From Ciborinia camelliae (taxonomy: Eukaryota > Ascomycota > Leotiomycetes > Helotiales > Sclerotiniaceae), in the NCBI GenBank assembly GCA_025890175.1, contig JANPYM010000002.1, positions 4,200,369 through 4,264,368 of the forward strand: 64,000 nucleotides of DNA, written 5' to 3'. The notes under the pieces were generated by a model. It saw only the letters and a list, made by a program, of their open reading frames with translations, did not search any database and was not told where the DNA came from. Of the stretch, positions 12,325 through 23,419 are shown piece after piece; the stretch's first letter is position 1, and the number at the start of each line of letters is the position of its first letter. Position numbers and translations under genes: made by a program.

Positions 12325-14327
12325 TCAAATATCATCATACTTCGTAACGCCCTCAACCAACCCCTTAATCAACAACGCCAACCTCTTACTCTGCCACCTG
12401 CACAGCGCCAAATTGCCCCCCATGAACCAAAACCCCTCATGCCCACTCTTCCTCCAAATCGTTCTGACCTCGCCCTCTTGATCAAATCCCCACACATCAC
12501 GAACTCGATCCGCGACCTCGTCGCCAAAGATCTTGCGGCATTGCGTACGCATGTTCAAGTATCCCGTTGCGAAGACGATTTCGTCGGCGGGGATGAGTGT
12601 TCCGTCGGCGAATTCCATGGCATTTTCATGGATGCAGATGATTTCCTGTCCCTGCTTGACGCGGATCTTTCCCGAGATGATGAGGGCCGAACATCCTACG
12701 TCCATGTAATAACCCCCACCCCGTTGAAGATATTTGATCCAGAGACCCGAGTCATCCGGTCCTTTATCGAGTTTGAATCCGGCGTTCTCGAGACCGAGGA
12801 GCGTTTTCTCGTCCATCTTGTTTACTTTTTGTGTCCCCTCGATGTTTATCTTCTTGAGTACCGGGTGGGGGATGCTGTGGAAGAGCATGTCGGCATCTAG
12901 TGTCGGGATCCCGTTTTCGCCATAGAGGTGCGCTTGTGCGGAGGCGCTGGTTTCGGCGCCGACGACATAGGTGCTGGATCTTTGCACGATCGTCACTTCG
13001 TAGCCGTGTTCGTAGAAATCTTGCGCTATGTCGTGGCCGGAATTACAACAGCCGACTACAATGGCTTTTTTGTTTTGTCCGAGAGATTCGCTTGCTCCGG
13101 GAAATTTGGATGAATGGACGACTCGTCCTTTGAATGTATCGATTCCTTTGATGTGAGATGGAAAATTTGGCTCGCCGCTTGCACCGGTTGCTTGTATTAT
13201 ATGCTGTGGAGAGAATTAGTGGTTGTCTATAGAGATGACCATAGACCGACATACCTTAGGATGGACAATCCTTATCTCTTTCTGGCCATTCCTCGTTCTC
13301 TCTAGAGTGACCGTCCATTCCTTCATCTCATCACTCCATGAAGAATTCGTGATGGTAGTTTGAGTCCAAGCATTAAGTTCCAATAAACTAACATATGCTT
13401 CGAACCAATCACCCAGTTTATCTTTGGGGGTGAAAACCGGCCAATTTTCTGGAAATGGTAGATATGGGAGATGATCAACCCAAACCGGATCATGAAGAAC
13501 CAGTTGATGATATCTGGTGCGCCAATTATCACCAATTCTTTCTTCTCGATCGACCATGAGAGATTGAACTCCAAGCATCTTCAGCCTGGCTGCTACCGTC
13601 AAGCCACCTTGTCCAGCACCTTACGAATATCAGTACCGGACACAAAAACTTTCCCACGCTTTCTACAATGGCAAGACTTACCAAGAATCAAAACAGTTGG
13701 CTCGGCCCCATTTCCAAAATCCTTCTCGATATTCCTTCTATCCAACCAATTTTCCCTCTCTGTCCTCTCCCCATGTTTCACACCATAAGGTCTTTTCTTC
13801 CCCACACTCTCTTCATACCCATTCAAATTTTCCAAGAAAGTATAGAGCGTAAAAACCTTCCACATTCCCTGCTCATCACATACTAATCTCGCAATTCCAG
13901 CACCGGTACCAACATCCGTTCTCACGGTCACGAAAGCCTGCACAACATTTGTCTTTCCATCGGCATCAAGTGGCATTAATTTCGGACGTCGGAATTCAGA
14001 ACTTGTATCAAGTCTCATTGATTTTAAACGTGACCCTTGTGTTTTGCTGAAGAGTTCGAGAATCTTAGATGGGCCATGCAGGGTGTGGAAGTCCCAGGAA
14101 AGACATAATTGATCCCGCCAATATGATTCTTCTACAAAAAGCGTAGATAATGATGCAGCGTCAGCAGACTCGATGACTTGATTGAAACGATCAATGAAGT
14201 CCGAAGCTACTTTTGTGGCATCGGTTGTCTTCTCAGCTGTCGATATAGGGAGGTTGGCGAGTCGTAATTGGAATGAACCAGGTTCAACCCGTTGGGAGGA
14301 TGGCACGGGCTCTTCAATGCTTCCCAT
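12325..14327 (-). CDS. Flavin-containing monooxygenase with N-terminal NTF2-like domain
   Basis: Predicted FAD/NADPH-dependent monooxygenase, 629 residues. Exons: 13682-14327, 13255-13619, 12325-13203; introns of 62 and 51 nt. Residues about 40-190 look like an NTF2/SnoaL-like fold (DFIDRFNQVIESADAASL, then SYWRD). The FAD Rossmann motif GAGQGG is at 216-221 and is itself split by intron 1. The second dinucleotide motif reads GCCNSG at 388-393, where related proteins usually have Ala instead of the first Cys. An ATGY motif (VFATGYLNMR) lies near the C-terminus. The NTF2-plus-FMO layout is common in fungal YUCCA-like or putative flavin monooxygenases. Substrate unknown. Confidence 0.93.
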
Positions 14328-15523
14328 TCTGATATGTTAATATGAGTATAGATTAGTTGAACGTGTAGAGTAGTATGTATGTATGTATATCAAAAGTTAC
14401 GAGGCAACGGATATTTATTTATATGTTCAGATGGGCAGTTACCGCCATGGTGAATACTCCTCTGTCCGGTAGACCTTCCCACACATGATGACGTCCAAGA
14501 TGTATTACATGCAACGACTCTTGAAAGTAGATGTGCTGCGGGGCCAAAAGATTCGTGTATTCATGTAAAGCTGTCGTGTCTGGAGTTTTTGGTCCTCTAC
14601 CCCGCACCACATGGTATCGGCAAACCTTCCTTTTCCCGAAGCTATGTACCTAGGTATCCTTCGGACCATGATGAAAGAACGGGTACCTGCGTGCTAATCA
14701 GGACGATCTTTGCGTTGAGGATAGTATTGGTATTGGTATCGTGGATTCGTGTGATACATACTCTCATATAAAGCATCTTCTTGCGTGTAAGGTTATCATT
14801 GGTTGGTAGATAGAGTCGACAGACGGGCAGTATGAAGGTCCTGTAGGCTGTAAGTAGTAGAGTAGCCTTCCTTGTTGTTACGATCTACTGAGGTAAGCCG
14901 TCGAAGCTTAAAGATATCCTCATTGAATCATATACATCCAGCTAGAGCCAGGTAAGCCTCCTCAGTTCTAACTTTACGTGCTAACCCGGCAGGTGGACCT
15001 AATTGATAGGGTACCCTCTAATATTTTATAGGGTTTTCACTCTCATCCGTATGAAGCTACGGAGAATACGGAGTATATCGAGAATAACCAATGAAATGGT
15101 CATCCTTTGATTTCTACCCAGGTTCACCCAGGTTTACTCCAAGTAACTCTCGGTAGGTAGGTAGGTAAAATTACCTTTTATTTAGCCCTGCATTGATATA
15201 CACTGGGCATGTACAAAATATCCCAAGATCCAATTTCAATCCACAGAGTTTCCATCTATATGAGACCCGAGAAATCACTATATTGATGAGTAGGTTTACA
15301 GTATAGAAAGTATATATATATTAATGAAAGAGTTGAAGTATAAAAGGATAGATGGTATCGTTGATGACCTCGAGGTAACTGGTGATTTTTGTATTACTAC
15401 TTTATTACCTTCTTTTATAAAACTTCAAGAGATCTTCTCTTTTTCCATTCCTTTCACTAAAACCATCAACTACCTCTCTCTAAGTACTCTTTACACACAC
15501 TCTTTTCTTCTTAAATCGTCAAA
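14328..15523. other. Intergenic; 5' arm of a tandem duplication
   Basis: No gene seen. From about 15020 the sequence resembles 16370 onward (for example a TATTTTATAG...TTTCACTC block and a TTTTATTTAGCC block). A GTAGGTAGGTAGG tract lies near 15153-15168. A TATA box-like TATAAAAGG at 15339-15347 precedes the cysteine-rich gene. Confidence 0.6.
15339..15347 (+). promoter_or_regulatory. TATA box-like element of the cysteine-rich secreted gene
   Basis: TATAAAAGG lies 177 nt before the ATG at 15524, within an AGTTGAAGTATAAAA block. The same block recurs at 16594-16601 in the broken tandem copy. Confidence 0.5.
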
Positions 15524-15937
15524 ATGGTTAAATTCTCATCCATCGCCTTACTCCTCATCGCCGCTGTCAGTGTACAAGCTTGTACATATTGCCAATGTTT
15601 AACCGGTGATGGCAGCCATTGTTGTTTAGCCAGGGTAAATACCTACCCATCTTTCTAATTCCCAATTCTTGCATTCCGTTTTGTTTCATTTCATTTCGTT
15701 TCCTTTGTAAATATATCTTTAAAATTACCCACCTACCTTAAAATACCAGTACTAATCTCATTTCATTTTTGCATATAGATCGAAAAAGTCGGTAACCTTA
15801 ATTGTATCGCCGTTTGCATAGCAGCCTATAAAAAAGATGGTACGGGCTGTGCTGCTGTAGGTGGTGCAGGGAACTATAAATGTGCTACTTCTCTTCAATC
15901 TCACTACCGTGAGAAGTGTGGGAGGATCAATATATAG
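15524..15937 (+). CDS. Small cysteine-rich secreted protein (effector-like)
   Basis: An 89-residue protein encoded by two exons, 15524-15634 and 15779-15937, joined across a 144-nt phase-0 GT-AG intron with a TACTAAT branch site at about 15749. Residues 1-19 form a clear signal peptide (SIALLLIAAVSVQA). The mature 70 residues carry ten cysteines (20, 23, 25, 33, 34, 46, 50, 61, 72, 84), including CxxCxC and a CC pair, which is consistent with up to five disulfides. I do not recognise a named family. Size, secretion and Cys content fit fungal effector-like or antimicrobial proteins, but that is inference. A second copy of exon 2 lies 760 bp downstream. Confidence 0.85.
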
Positions 15938-16694
15938 AGGGTTATTAGTAGGGTAGGCTACCTACTTTTGGAGGCTATTCAAATCAAATCGTCGTTTTTA
16001 TGGATGGATGGATTTTTAACCCGAATCCGAACCCGAACCGAACGGGCTGGAATGTTTGTTTATATAGAGGATGGAGGATGGAGGATGGAGGATGAAGTAC
16101 TGCTCTGTCCATGGATTATTCTACTTTCTTGAAGTTCCAATCAATTAAACCACCTTGTTTTTGCCACGGGGACCAAGAGGAAGTGTGAACTTGTTGATCG
16201 TATTTGCCAAGATCTGATATCAATTTTTAGAAGAGCATCGTAAAGGCGAAGACTAGGAGCCCGATCCGGCCCAAGTGAGGCTATTTCAACAGCTCGAGGC
16301 CGTCAATACTAGCAATAGATCCTTAAGGTAGCTATTATAGTAGGCCACATATAGGTAGCCTTTTAACAAATAGGTATTTTATAGAGGTTTCACTCGTAAC
16401 TCTACCTACGTCCTTCGTAAACTATAATATATAACAAAATAATAAATAATAAATTCTTTAATTTTTAAATATCTAGGTTTACCCCTTTTATTTAGCCACA
16501 CATTGATTACATATTGTTAAATGCTCCGTGTAAATCTCTAAAAATTCAATTTTAATTACTCACCCTTAAGTTTTTTTTGTTAAAGAGTTGAAGTATAAAA
16601 GAATAGGTGTTCCCGTCTAACTCTTGCATTCTAAGGTTTTCCATGGATTTTTAAGATTCCCAGTACTAATTTCATTACTCCATTTCATGTGTAG
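15938..16694. other. Spacer between tandem copies
   Basis: Includes the 3' flank of the intact copy (GATGGAGGATGGAGG repeats at about 16070-16095) and, from about 16370, the 5' flank of the duplicated unit. TATA-like TATAAAA is at 16594-16600. No start codon with signal-peptide coding capacity is found where exon 1 should be. Confidence 0.6.
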
Positions 16695-16844
16695 AAACCT
16701 AGTGGCGGCAACCTTGATTGTGAAGCCACTTGCATGACAGCCCTTCGTAAAGATAATACTGGTTGTTCTGGTTCAGGGCACTACAGATGTGCTACTTATT
16801 TTGAAGTCCAGTATCGTCAGAAGTGTCAGAAGTTAAGCGGCTAG
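16695..16844 (+). pseudogene. Broken tandem copy of the cysteine-rich gene (exon 2 only)
   Basis: After a conserved intron end (CAGTACTAATTTCAT ... GTGTAG) the frame 16695-16844 codes 49 residues clearly related to exon 2 of the gene at 15524. All five exon-2 cysteines keep their positions, along with a GNLxC start, KDxTGC, YxCAT and YRxKC. Exon 1, with the signal peptide and the first five cysteines, is absent: the TATA-bearing 5' flank runs almost directly into mid-intron sequence. A deletion of roughly 300 bp relative to the intact copy would explain this. It is unlikely to make a secreted protein. Confidence 0.8.
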
Positions 16845-17571
16845 GGTTGTAGGGTTGCTTGCTTACCTAGGTATCAGGGGCTACGCTACATTTTGAGGCC
16901 CATCATTTCAATCCAATCTCGGGGTCGTTGTTTTTGTTTTTAAAAAGAACGAGCTGGGAAGTTTATACAATACGGAGGATGAAGGATGGAGGAGAACGAA
17001 GGATGGAAACAATGTATACCTACTTCTACTCTCGCAAATATGTACTTTCTCTTCCTATCTATACCTACCAACCCATTAATAAGATTATGTCTTATATAAA
17101 TAGAAAACTTAAGGCTTATGGATCGATGTAGATGTATATCGACGCAGGGCATAGAGTCATACTCGGTTGGGGTAAACCTGGGGAGCAAAGGATTGGGGTG
17201 GAGTGAAACCCCTATACATATTACCTACCCTTTCATATGAAGCTCATTATTATTAACCATTTAATTATTATTGCCGGTATATCTGGTAATGTAACTTATG
17301 TTCTTATTATTCCAACTAAAGAACTCATAATGACTAATCAAGCCAACTAGTGGATATAGGGCATATATATCAACAATTATTGTAGAAAACAGCGTCGAAA
17401 TTACAGCTTAACAACCTCTTCGGCTTTCCTTGGAATTTGAATGTTGATTTTTGGGCCTGACATTGAGATTGAGATTGCTCACAAATAATGAGATAGATTA
17501 TAGTTATTCGTCCCCCACACACACACACATGTCCACGGGTCAGCTCAAACTTTACCATCTACCCCTTACCT
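16845..17571. other. Intergenic; 3' arm of the duplication
   Basis: Up to about 17010 it matches the 3' flank of the intact copy (GGATGAAGGATGGAGG, GGGTCGTTGTTTTTG). The rest is A+T-rich with a CA run at 17516-17528. No gene seen. Confidence 0.6.
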
Positions 17572-18460
17572 TTACCCTAACCTTAACTTTCGCGGTCTAT
17601 AAACCATTTTCACCATCTCCGCCTCCTCATAATCGCCCTCGACGACAACAAGCACCCTCCCCAGTTCTTCAAAACCACAAGCAAGATACGTCAATTCCCC
17701 CATCGGACTGGCCATTAAACAAAGCGGCGCATCATCCCGTTCGGATCTCTCAATGCCCCATCTCAAGAGCTGCCTCGCGTATCCTCGTCGTCGATATGCC
17801 GGATGAGTACCTAGCAGACTAAGATATATGGCATGGCCTTGAAACATGTCGGCGTAGAACTTTTGGGCTGAAGAGATGTGTTGGGAAAAAATCGCTTCGT
17901 AGATGGGATCGGCGTCTTTGCGAGTGCGGACTCCGGCGGCTTCCATGGCTTTTCTTGCTGAGTGGGGTGGGTTAGTTGGTTGGTTGGTTGTGAGAGTTCA
18001 AGTTCAAGTTCAAGTGTTCAAGTTCTTGCACTGAAAGAAGAGGAGAGGAGAGGGAGAGAGGGGGGAGAGACGCACGCGCCGGGCCCACATAATTTCCCCC
18101 TCTAGCTTTATATAACCGTCTATTCACATACGAAAGATCCCAAGTAGAAAAGGCCGCGATGATCCAACTCTTCTCCCTTTCTCCTTCATCGTCTTCATCT
18201 TCATCTTCCTCCACCTCCAAAACCAAAGCCAGAAAATCCGGATACGCCTCAGAAATCACAAGCTCGAGATACAGCCGCGAATATTTCTCATGCTCATCGG
18301 CATATTCTTCGCGGTAGGGAAATCGATGGCGAAATAAAGTCTCGGTGGCGAGGGATTTCATGTAGACTTTGGTTATAGAGTCGAGGTCTTGGGTTTCTGC
18401 TGGGCGGATGCGTGTTTTTTTTATGTTGCCCGCGCTGCCTGTGCCTGTGCTGCTGGCCAT
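17572..18460 (-). CDS. GNAT-family N-acetyltransferase
   Basis: Predicted acetyl-CoA-dependent acetyltransferase, 256 residues, cytosolic by lack of targeting signals. Exons 18076-18460 and 17572-17957 are joined across a 118-nt GT-AG intron (donor GTGCGT) with frame kept. The N-terminal half starts with TRIRPAETQDLDSI, typical of GNAT beta1-alpha1. The second exon has the acetyl-CoA motif LLGTHPAYRRRGYARQLL (R-R-x-G-Y-A type), then ASPMGELTYLACGFEELG, the common end of the fold. A DEDEDDEGE acidic insert sits mid-protein in exon 1. Substrate unknown. Confidence 0.9.
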
Positions 18461-19693
18461 CCTTTTCTGTATCTGGAGTTGGTTGCGGCTTTGGGGGTTC
18501 GAAAGGTACTACCTTCATAGGTACCTTGAGTACTTAATAATACCTACCTAGGTAAGAAGGGATGGAGTAGATGGATAGATGAGATGCGATGCGAGGAGAT
18601 GGTTGGAATTGATTTGGATACCTACCTACCTACCTATATAGCTAGGTACCTAGGAACCAGACATCCCATCCCATCCCATCCCAACCTAACCCAACATACT
18701 AACATGTTGGAGATACCTACTGTACGGTATATGACTCATCTAATCTAACTTGTTTATCTCACTTCTTCTCATAACTGTGGTAAACATACATCTAGGTAAA
18801 TAGATCATGGTTATAGTTATAGGTAGTTAATTCATATTTCGATACCCCAAAAGAAAGAATCTAGTAATGAGGATTGAGATTGACGATACAGTATGGAACC
18901 TGATATCAGAGCTACAAATCCCTGCTTCCTTCCTTCCTTCCATTTAATCTCAAAAGACCCTTAAATATCGTACTGTACCTAATAATTAGAGGATGTTTAT
19001 AAGCGAGTCCAATCCACCCGTCTTTCTTGAAACACGACCAACCTAAGGAGGTGGGAAAACACCTACTCGTAATGAAAGTAAACGCTGACTGATGAGAACC
19101 CTTAAAAATGCATCCTATCATACCTATATCATCGACCCCATCAAGATATCTTCGGATAGATCTTTCGCAAGAGCATATTAGGAGCGACCCGAAAGATGTG
19201 TGAACTATACGTGAATAGGGTGAAGCCAGAGGAAACTCTGGTGGAGGCTCGCAGCGATTCTGACGTGCAAATCGACATCGTTCGTCAAATTTGCGTATAG
19301 GGGCGAAAGACTACAGTAATCGAACCATTACATAGATACCTAGGTACATACTGTACATACAAGACTTGGTAGCAATTAAGACACAATTTATTAGTCAATG
19401 TAATGTGTGTGCTATGCTTTAAACGATATGCTCTTCGTACTGAATCCGAAATTTTGGACAGCGGAAGAATGGAAAATGGATTTATATTCGCGTTGGCGGG
19501 TTCATTCTTTTTGTCAACATGATTCGAAGTCTCAATTGATGATACATTTCTCAAAAGCTCTTTTTGTAGAGATGGTGGTAAAGGGGTCACAGAAAAACGA
19601 ATTGTATATCTAGATGCGCATCTATGCGCATATCTATAGTTCTATGAACAATCTATGTTCTATGAACAAATTTCTAGCCCCAATCTAGTCAGT
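18461..19693. other. Intergenic, TACCTA-rich
   Basis: Contains TACCTACCTAGGTA-type tracts at about 18540-18555 and 18620-18655, a CCATC run at about 18663-18683 and CATCTATGCGCATATCTAT-type small repeats near 19615-19660. No supported gene on either strand. Confidence 0.55.
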
Positions 19694-20553
19694 CTATGCC
19701 TTAATTTCTCCCTGTTCGAAGTCCTTGATGCCAGCAGCGTAGACTTCCTTGACCGTTGTCTTTCCAGCGACAACATCCTTAACCGTTGATAGGATAGAAG
19801 TCCAATCCTCGAAAACTGTGAATGGAACCTTTTCTCTCACACAATATGTGATGAGATCATGACCCTTCTTGGCGAACAAAAGATCAGTCTCTTTGGCAGC
19901 AGAAAGATCCGATACTCCATCTCCAGCATAGAACATGGTTGGTCTTTGATCGTCTGGAAGTTCAGCGTATGGTCTAATCTCTCTGGATTTATCATGTCCG
20001 AAGTGACTATTGGTATCATTAGCTCCGTCAACCGATAGATTTATTTATGCAGATCAATGATATACCTTTCATCATGATACACGATCTTCCAAGCTCCCGG
20101 CGAATCAAGCGTGCTGAAACCCTCCCGAACCTCAACTTGGTTACTGACAATCTGAATTTCTGCAGCCTCGTTCTTCCCCAAAAGATGCTCCAACAAAGCT
20201 CTAATAATTGGTTCCATACCGCCACTCAAAATCACCACGGGGATATTATTCTCCCTCGCCCATTCAAAGAACTCCTTGAATCCCGGATCCAACTTGATGT
20301 TCTCAATGAGAGTCTCTATACACTTGTTATATGGAGTCTTGATACTATCCATCATTGCCTGGAAAGAATCGCGAAAGGTCTTTCTCCCATCGAGAACATC
20401 TTTGTTTCCTTGTTTGCGGAGCTCTTGACCAAATCCAAGGCTATCAGTCATGAAATCGTTGGAATCGCGCGTTGTGATTGTGCCATCGAAATCGGTGAAG
20501 AAGATGTATTTGGGGGAGGTTTTCATGGCGGGGAGTGTGGTAATTGATCCCAT
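19694..20553 (-). CDS. HAD-superfamily phosphatase (MtnX/phosphoserine phosphatase-like)
   Basis: Predicted cytosolic phosphomonoesterase, 266 residues, exons 20066-20553 and 19694-20006 (59-nt intron, donor GTATAT). HAD motif I is DFDGT at residues 21-25, with Asp21 the presumed nucleophile. Motif II is VILSGG; motif III region is GDGVSDLSAAK. The layout (DxDGTIT, a helical cap, then GDGVSD) fits the subfamily IB group that includes phosphoserine phosphatase and MtnX-like methionine-salvage phosphatases. The exact substrate cannot be chosen from sequence. It is divergent from SHE9, with about 685 bp shared between the two starts. Confidence 0.9.
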
Positions 20554-21238
20554 GTTGAAGAATTGAAAAGTGTGATTAAAGACTGAGTGGTATTGTTAGT
20601 TATTGATGGCTGTTAACGTTGACTTGTCGTGGAAATGTGAATAGAGGCGGGTTGGTGGTTGGCAGACAGAGAGAGATAAGGAAGGTGAGATGGAAGGCAT
20701 TCCATATTTTGAACCCATTTTTGTTGAAATATAAAAAACTCACGCTGATGGAGATGAGGGAGGAAAAGGTCTTTCTATATGATGATTAAAAGAAAGATAT
20801 ATATGTATCCAAGAAGGTGGTTTTATTCGATAGAAATTGTGTATTGTATTGTATTGTAGGTGCCGGTATGTATGTACAGTAAGGTAGTCGATGGTAGCTG
20901 TATCATGGTGGGGTGAATAAATAGGTACCTACTAATTACCTTACAGTTTCATTGCCCTCATTGCCCCCCGAGTGCCCCTCCATCAATTCCATCAATTCCC
21001 CCTCCCCGGGCCCATCATCATCATAAAAGCGGTGAGTTACAGGCCACGCAGGCCTACCGGAGCCCACCCGTCCAGTTACCACAACACCAATGCACCATCA
21101 TTTTCCGATGAATTTGGTCAGAGCTCCACTGGGCTCAACACTACGAAATATTTCTCTCCATCGAGGTCAGGGAAGAGAAAAGTCCTCATCTCGATACATA
21201 ATTCCTCAAAAAAAAGAGGAAGACCATTGTCAATTGCC
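20554..21238. other. Divergent promoter region between HAD phosphatase and SHE9
   Basis: Contains a TGTATTGTATTGTATTGTA run near 20840-20860 and a GGTACCTACTAATTACC block near 20923. The SHE9 frame is open upstream of 21239 from about 20972, so a longer N-terminus is possible but lacks family features. Confidence 0.5.
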
Positions 21239-22648
21239 ATGCAACCATTGACAAGGCTCGTTCCTCGGTTCGCAATCGACTCAGGTTCAGCCTCAATATC
21301 GAGAACTCTAAGAATCTCCCCTCGACCTTCGATCAAATCATCAATCTGTCTACAATGTAGAATCTACTCCCCCAATCTGCGCCGACATTTCGCAGATGAT
21401 CAAAGACCCATCATAGAACCTCCACCTCATCTTAGACCTAAGGTTACACCTCCCGAAGAACCCAAACCACAACCCGAAGACAAGCCCACTCCGCCCCCAG
21501 AGTCTAGCAAACAAGATGACTTACCCTCCCCCAACCCCGAAAAAGAAGGAGAGCTCCCTTCCGCCCTCGAAAGCCGACGACTCGCCGTCACAAAGAAACT
21601 TTCACATCTAATGGACCATATGCAAGGCAACATATTCATAGCATCCCAACGCATCAACGACCTCACCGGCTACTCCGGCATCGAAGCCCTCAAGACCAAA
21701 ATCACCAATCTTGAAACCCAAGTTTCCGATTCTAAAGAACTAGTCCGAAGCACCCGTCTACATTACAAAACCACCGTCGCAGATCGTGCCTCTTCTCAAC
21801 GAGAAGTTACAACTTTATTGGCAAGGAAAGATACATGGACGCCTGCGGACCTCGAGCGCTTTACACACCTATACCGCATGGATCATACCAACGAGCAAGC
21901 AGTACAAGAAGCCGCCACGCGACTCGCAGACGCGGAACGCGAAGCCGAGAAAGCAGCTGGGGAATTGAGTAGTAGTATATTATCACGATATCACGAGGAG
22001 CAGATATGGAGTGACAAGATCCGAAGAATGTCCACATGGGGAACATGGGGACTCATGGGGGTGAACGTGCTATTATTTTTGGTATTCCAATTTGGATTTG
22101 AACCATGGAGAAGGAGAAGATTGGTTGCGGGATTCGAGGATAAGGTTCGAGAGGCATTGGAGAAGGAGAAGACCTTGTTCATGTCCACCGCCATTCGAGG
22201 CGCGGAAATCGGTGGAGCTGAAGGTTCAGAAGTGAGCTTGGATGAGATCGTCGCGGCCGGAATCCAAGAATTAGAAGAAGCCGTCGAGAAAACCGTAGAC
22301 GAACCCGCGATAGAAGCAGTAGCATCCGCAGCCGCCGCCGCAATCGAAGCCTCCACACCCCATCACGAAATAAAGAACGAGCTCGCCCCAGAAATTGGCG
22401 AGGCGGCGGCAGCAATGGACACAGCAGAAATAAACATACCCCTCTACGAAAAACCCGCATTCGATTATCGAAACATAGAATGTTGGAAGGAGAAACTGGA
22501 AGCCAGGAAGGCCGCCACGATAGATCTTTGGAGCACGAGACAGATTTGTATACCCAAGAGAGAGATCACCACGATAGCATTAGAAAGTGCGGCCGTGGGA
22601 GCGATGTTTGTAGGAGCCATCTTTACGGTTATCATACGTCGTTCATAG
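21239..22648 (+). CDS. SHE9: Mitochondrial inner membrane protein She9/Mdm33
   Basis: Single-exon gene, 469 residues from the chosen ATG. In yeast She9/Mdm33 is an inner-membrane protein that affects mitochondrial shape and inner-membrane fission. The N-terminus is basic and Ser-rich (MQPLTRLVPRF, SISRTLRISPRPS) like a matrix presequence. A Pro/Glu-rich spacer follows. Then comes the conserved coiled-coil core (SRRLAVTKKLSHLMDHMQG to about residue 300) and the first membrane segment WGLMGVNVLLFLVFQFGFEPW followed by RRRR. A low-complexity Ala/Glu region precedes a second hydrophobic segment at the C-terminus (SAAVGAMFVGAIFTVII). I chose Met 21239 because the presequence starts there; the open frame extends 89 codons further. 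Confidence 0.93.
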   Translation: MQPLTRLVPRFAIDSGSASISRTLRISPRPSIKSSICLQCRIYSPNLRRHFADDQRPIIEPPPHLRPKVTPPEEPKPQPEDKPTPPPESSKQDDLPSPNPEKEGELPSALESRRLAVTKKLSHLMDHMQGNIFIASQRINDLTGYSGIEALKTKITNLETQVSDSKELVRSTRLHYKTTVADRASSQREVTTLLARKDTWTPADLERFTHLYRMDHTNEQAVQEAATRLADAEREAEKAAGELSSSILSRYHEEQIWSDKIRRMSTWGTWGLMGVNVLLFLVFQFGFEPWRRRRLVAGFEDKVREALEKEKTLFMSTAIRGAEIGGAEGSEVSLDEIVAAGIQELEEAVEKTVDEPAIEAVASAAAAAIEASTPHHEIKNELAPEIGEAAAAMDTAEINIPLYEKPAFDYRNIECWKEKLEARKAATIDLWSTRQICIPKREITTIALESAAVGAMFVGAIFTVIIRRS

Positions 22649-23419
22649 AACAAGAAAGTCTTGTGAGATGAGACGTCGATATCTCAATATCAAAAAAAAA
22701 CGAATTCCGAGGAATTTGAATATGAATATGAATAGGAATAGGAATAGGAATTGTACATACAAATTACCGACCGCTTGGATCTTGTTGTAGATCTTTCTTC
22801 TCTTTCTTCTCTTTTTTTTGTACATTATGATAGATTTGAAACTATCCTAGCAATATACCATACACATGAATTGATGTATCGCAGATCCGCGGGCGATGGG
22901 ATTGATACCTATTTCCCATACCGGTTTCCATGCCAATATAGACCTATCTCCCAGATTATCGTTTCACCCATCTCTTTTCCCTTTCCCTTTCCCTATTACC
23001 TAAGGTAACCTACCTATCCACCTTCCTATCTACCTATTAATTGATATTGATATAATGTGATTTCGACATTACATTACCTACTTACATTACATTACATTAC
23101 GTCCTCCCCGCCCAGGTGGCCTCTTCTTGGTTTATGGTATACGTGGTATATATACATAGTATGGCAGATGATAGATAGCACGAAACCCAAGGTCCAGATC
23201 AAGCTCAAGCTCAAGATCAAGATCAGGCAAATAGATTGTTTTGTAGATTGGTTTTGGTAGACTGGTATGACATGATAGATGCATATTTTGATTCCAATAC
23301 CTAATACCTAATACCTAACCCCTGCTCCCTCCTCCCTCCTCCCTCCTCCTCCCTCTTCCCTCAAACCCCCTAAATTCAACCTTTCCCCTCAAATCCCTCA
23401 AGTCCCCCTCCCCTAAACC
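22649..23419. other. Intergenic between convergent SHE9 and beta-galactosidase; repeat starts at 22827
   Basis: Low-complexity blocks (GAATAG/GAATATG near 22718-22750, CATTA runs near 23080-23100, CAAGCTCAAG/GATCAAG near 23200-23225, CTCCCTCC at about 23325-23360). From 22827 on it is identical to 24589 on. Confidence 0.7.

Noticed and set aside
12304..12900. 198-codon plus-strand ORF
   Set aside because: Antisense to the third exon of the flavin monooxygenase, which has clear family motifs.
10013..14327. A biosynthetic gene cluster around the transporter, monooxygenase and acetyltransferase
   Set aside because: There is no backbone synthase (PKS, NRPS, terpene cyclase) in the window, and neighbours are housekeeping genes.
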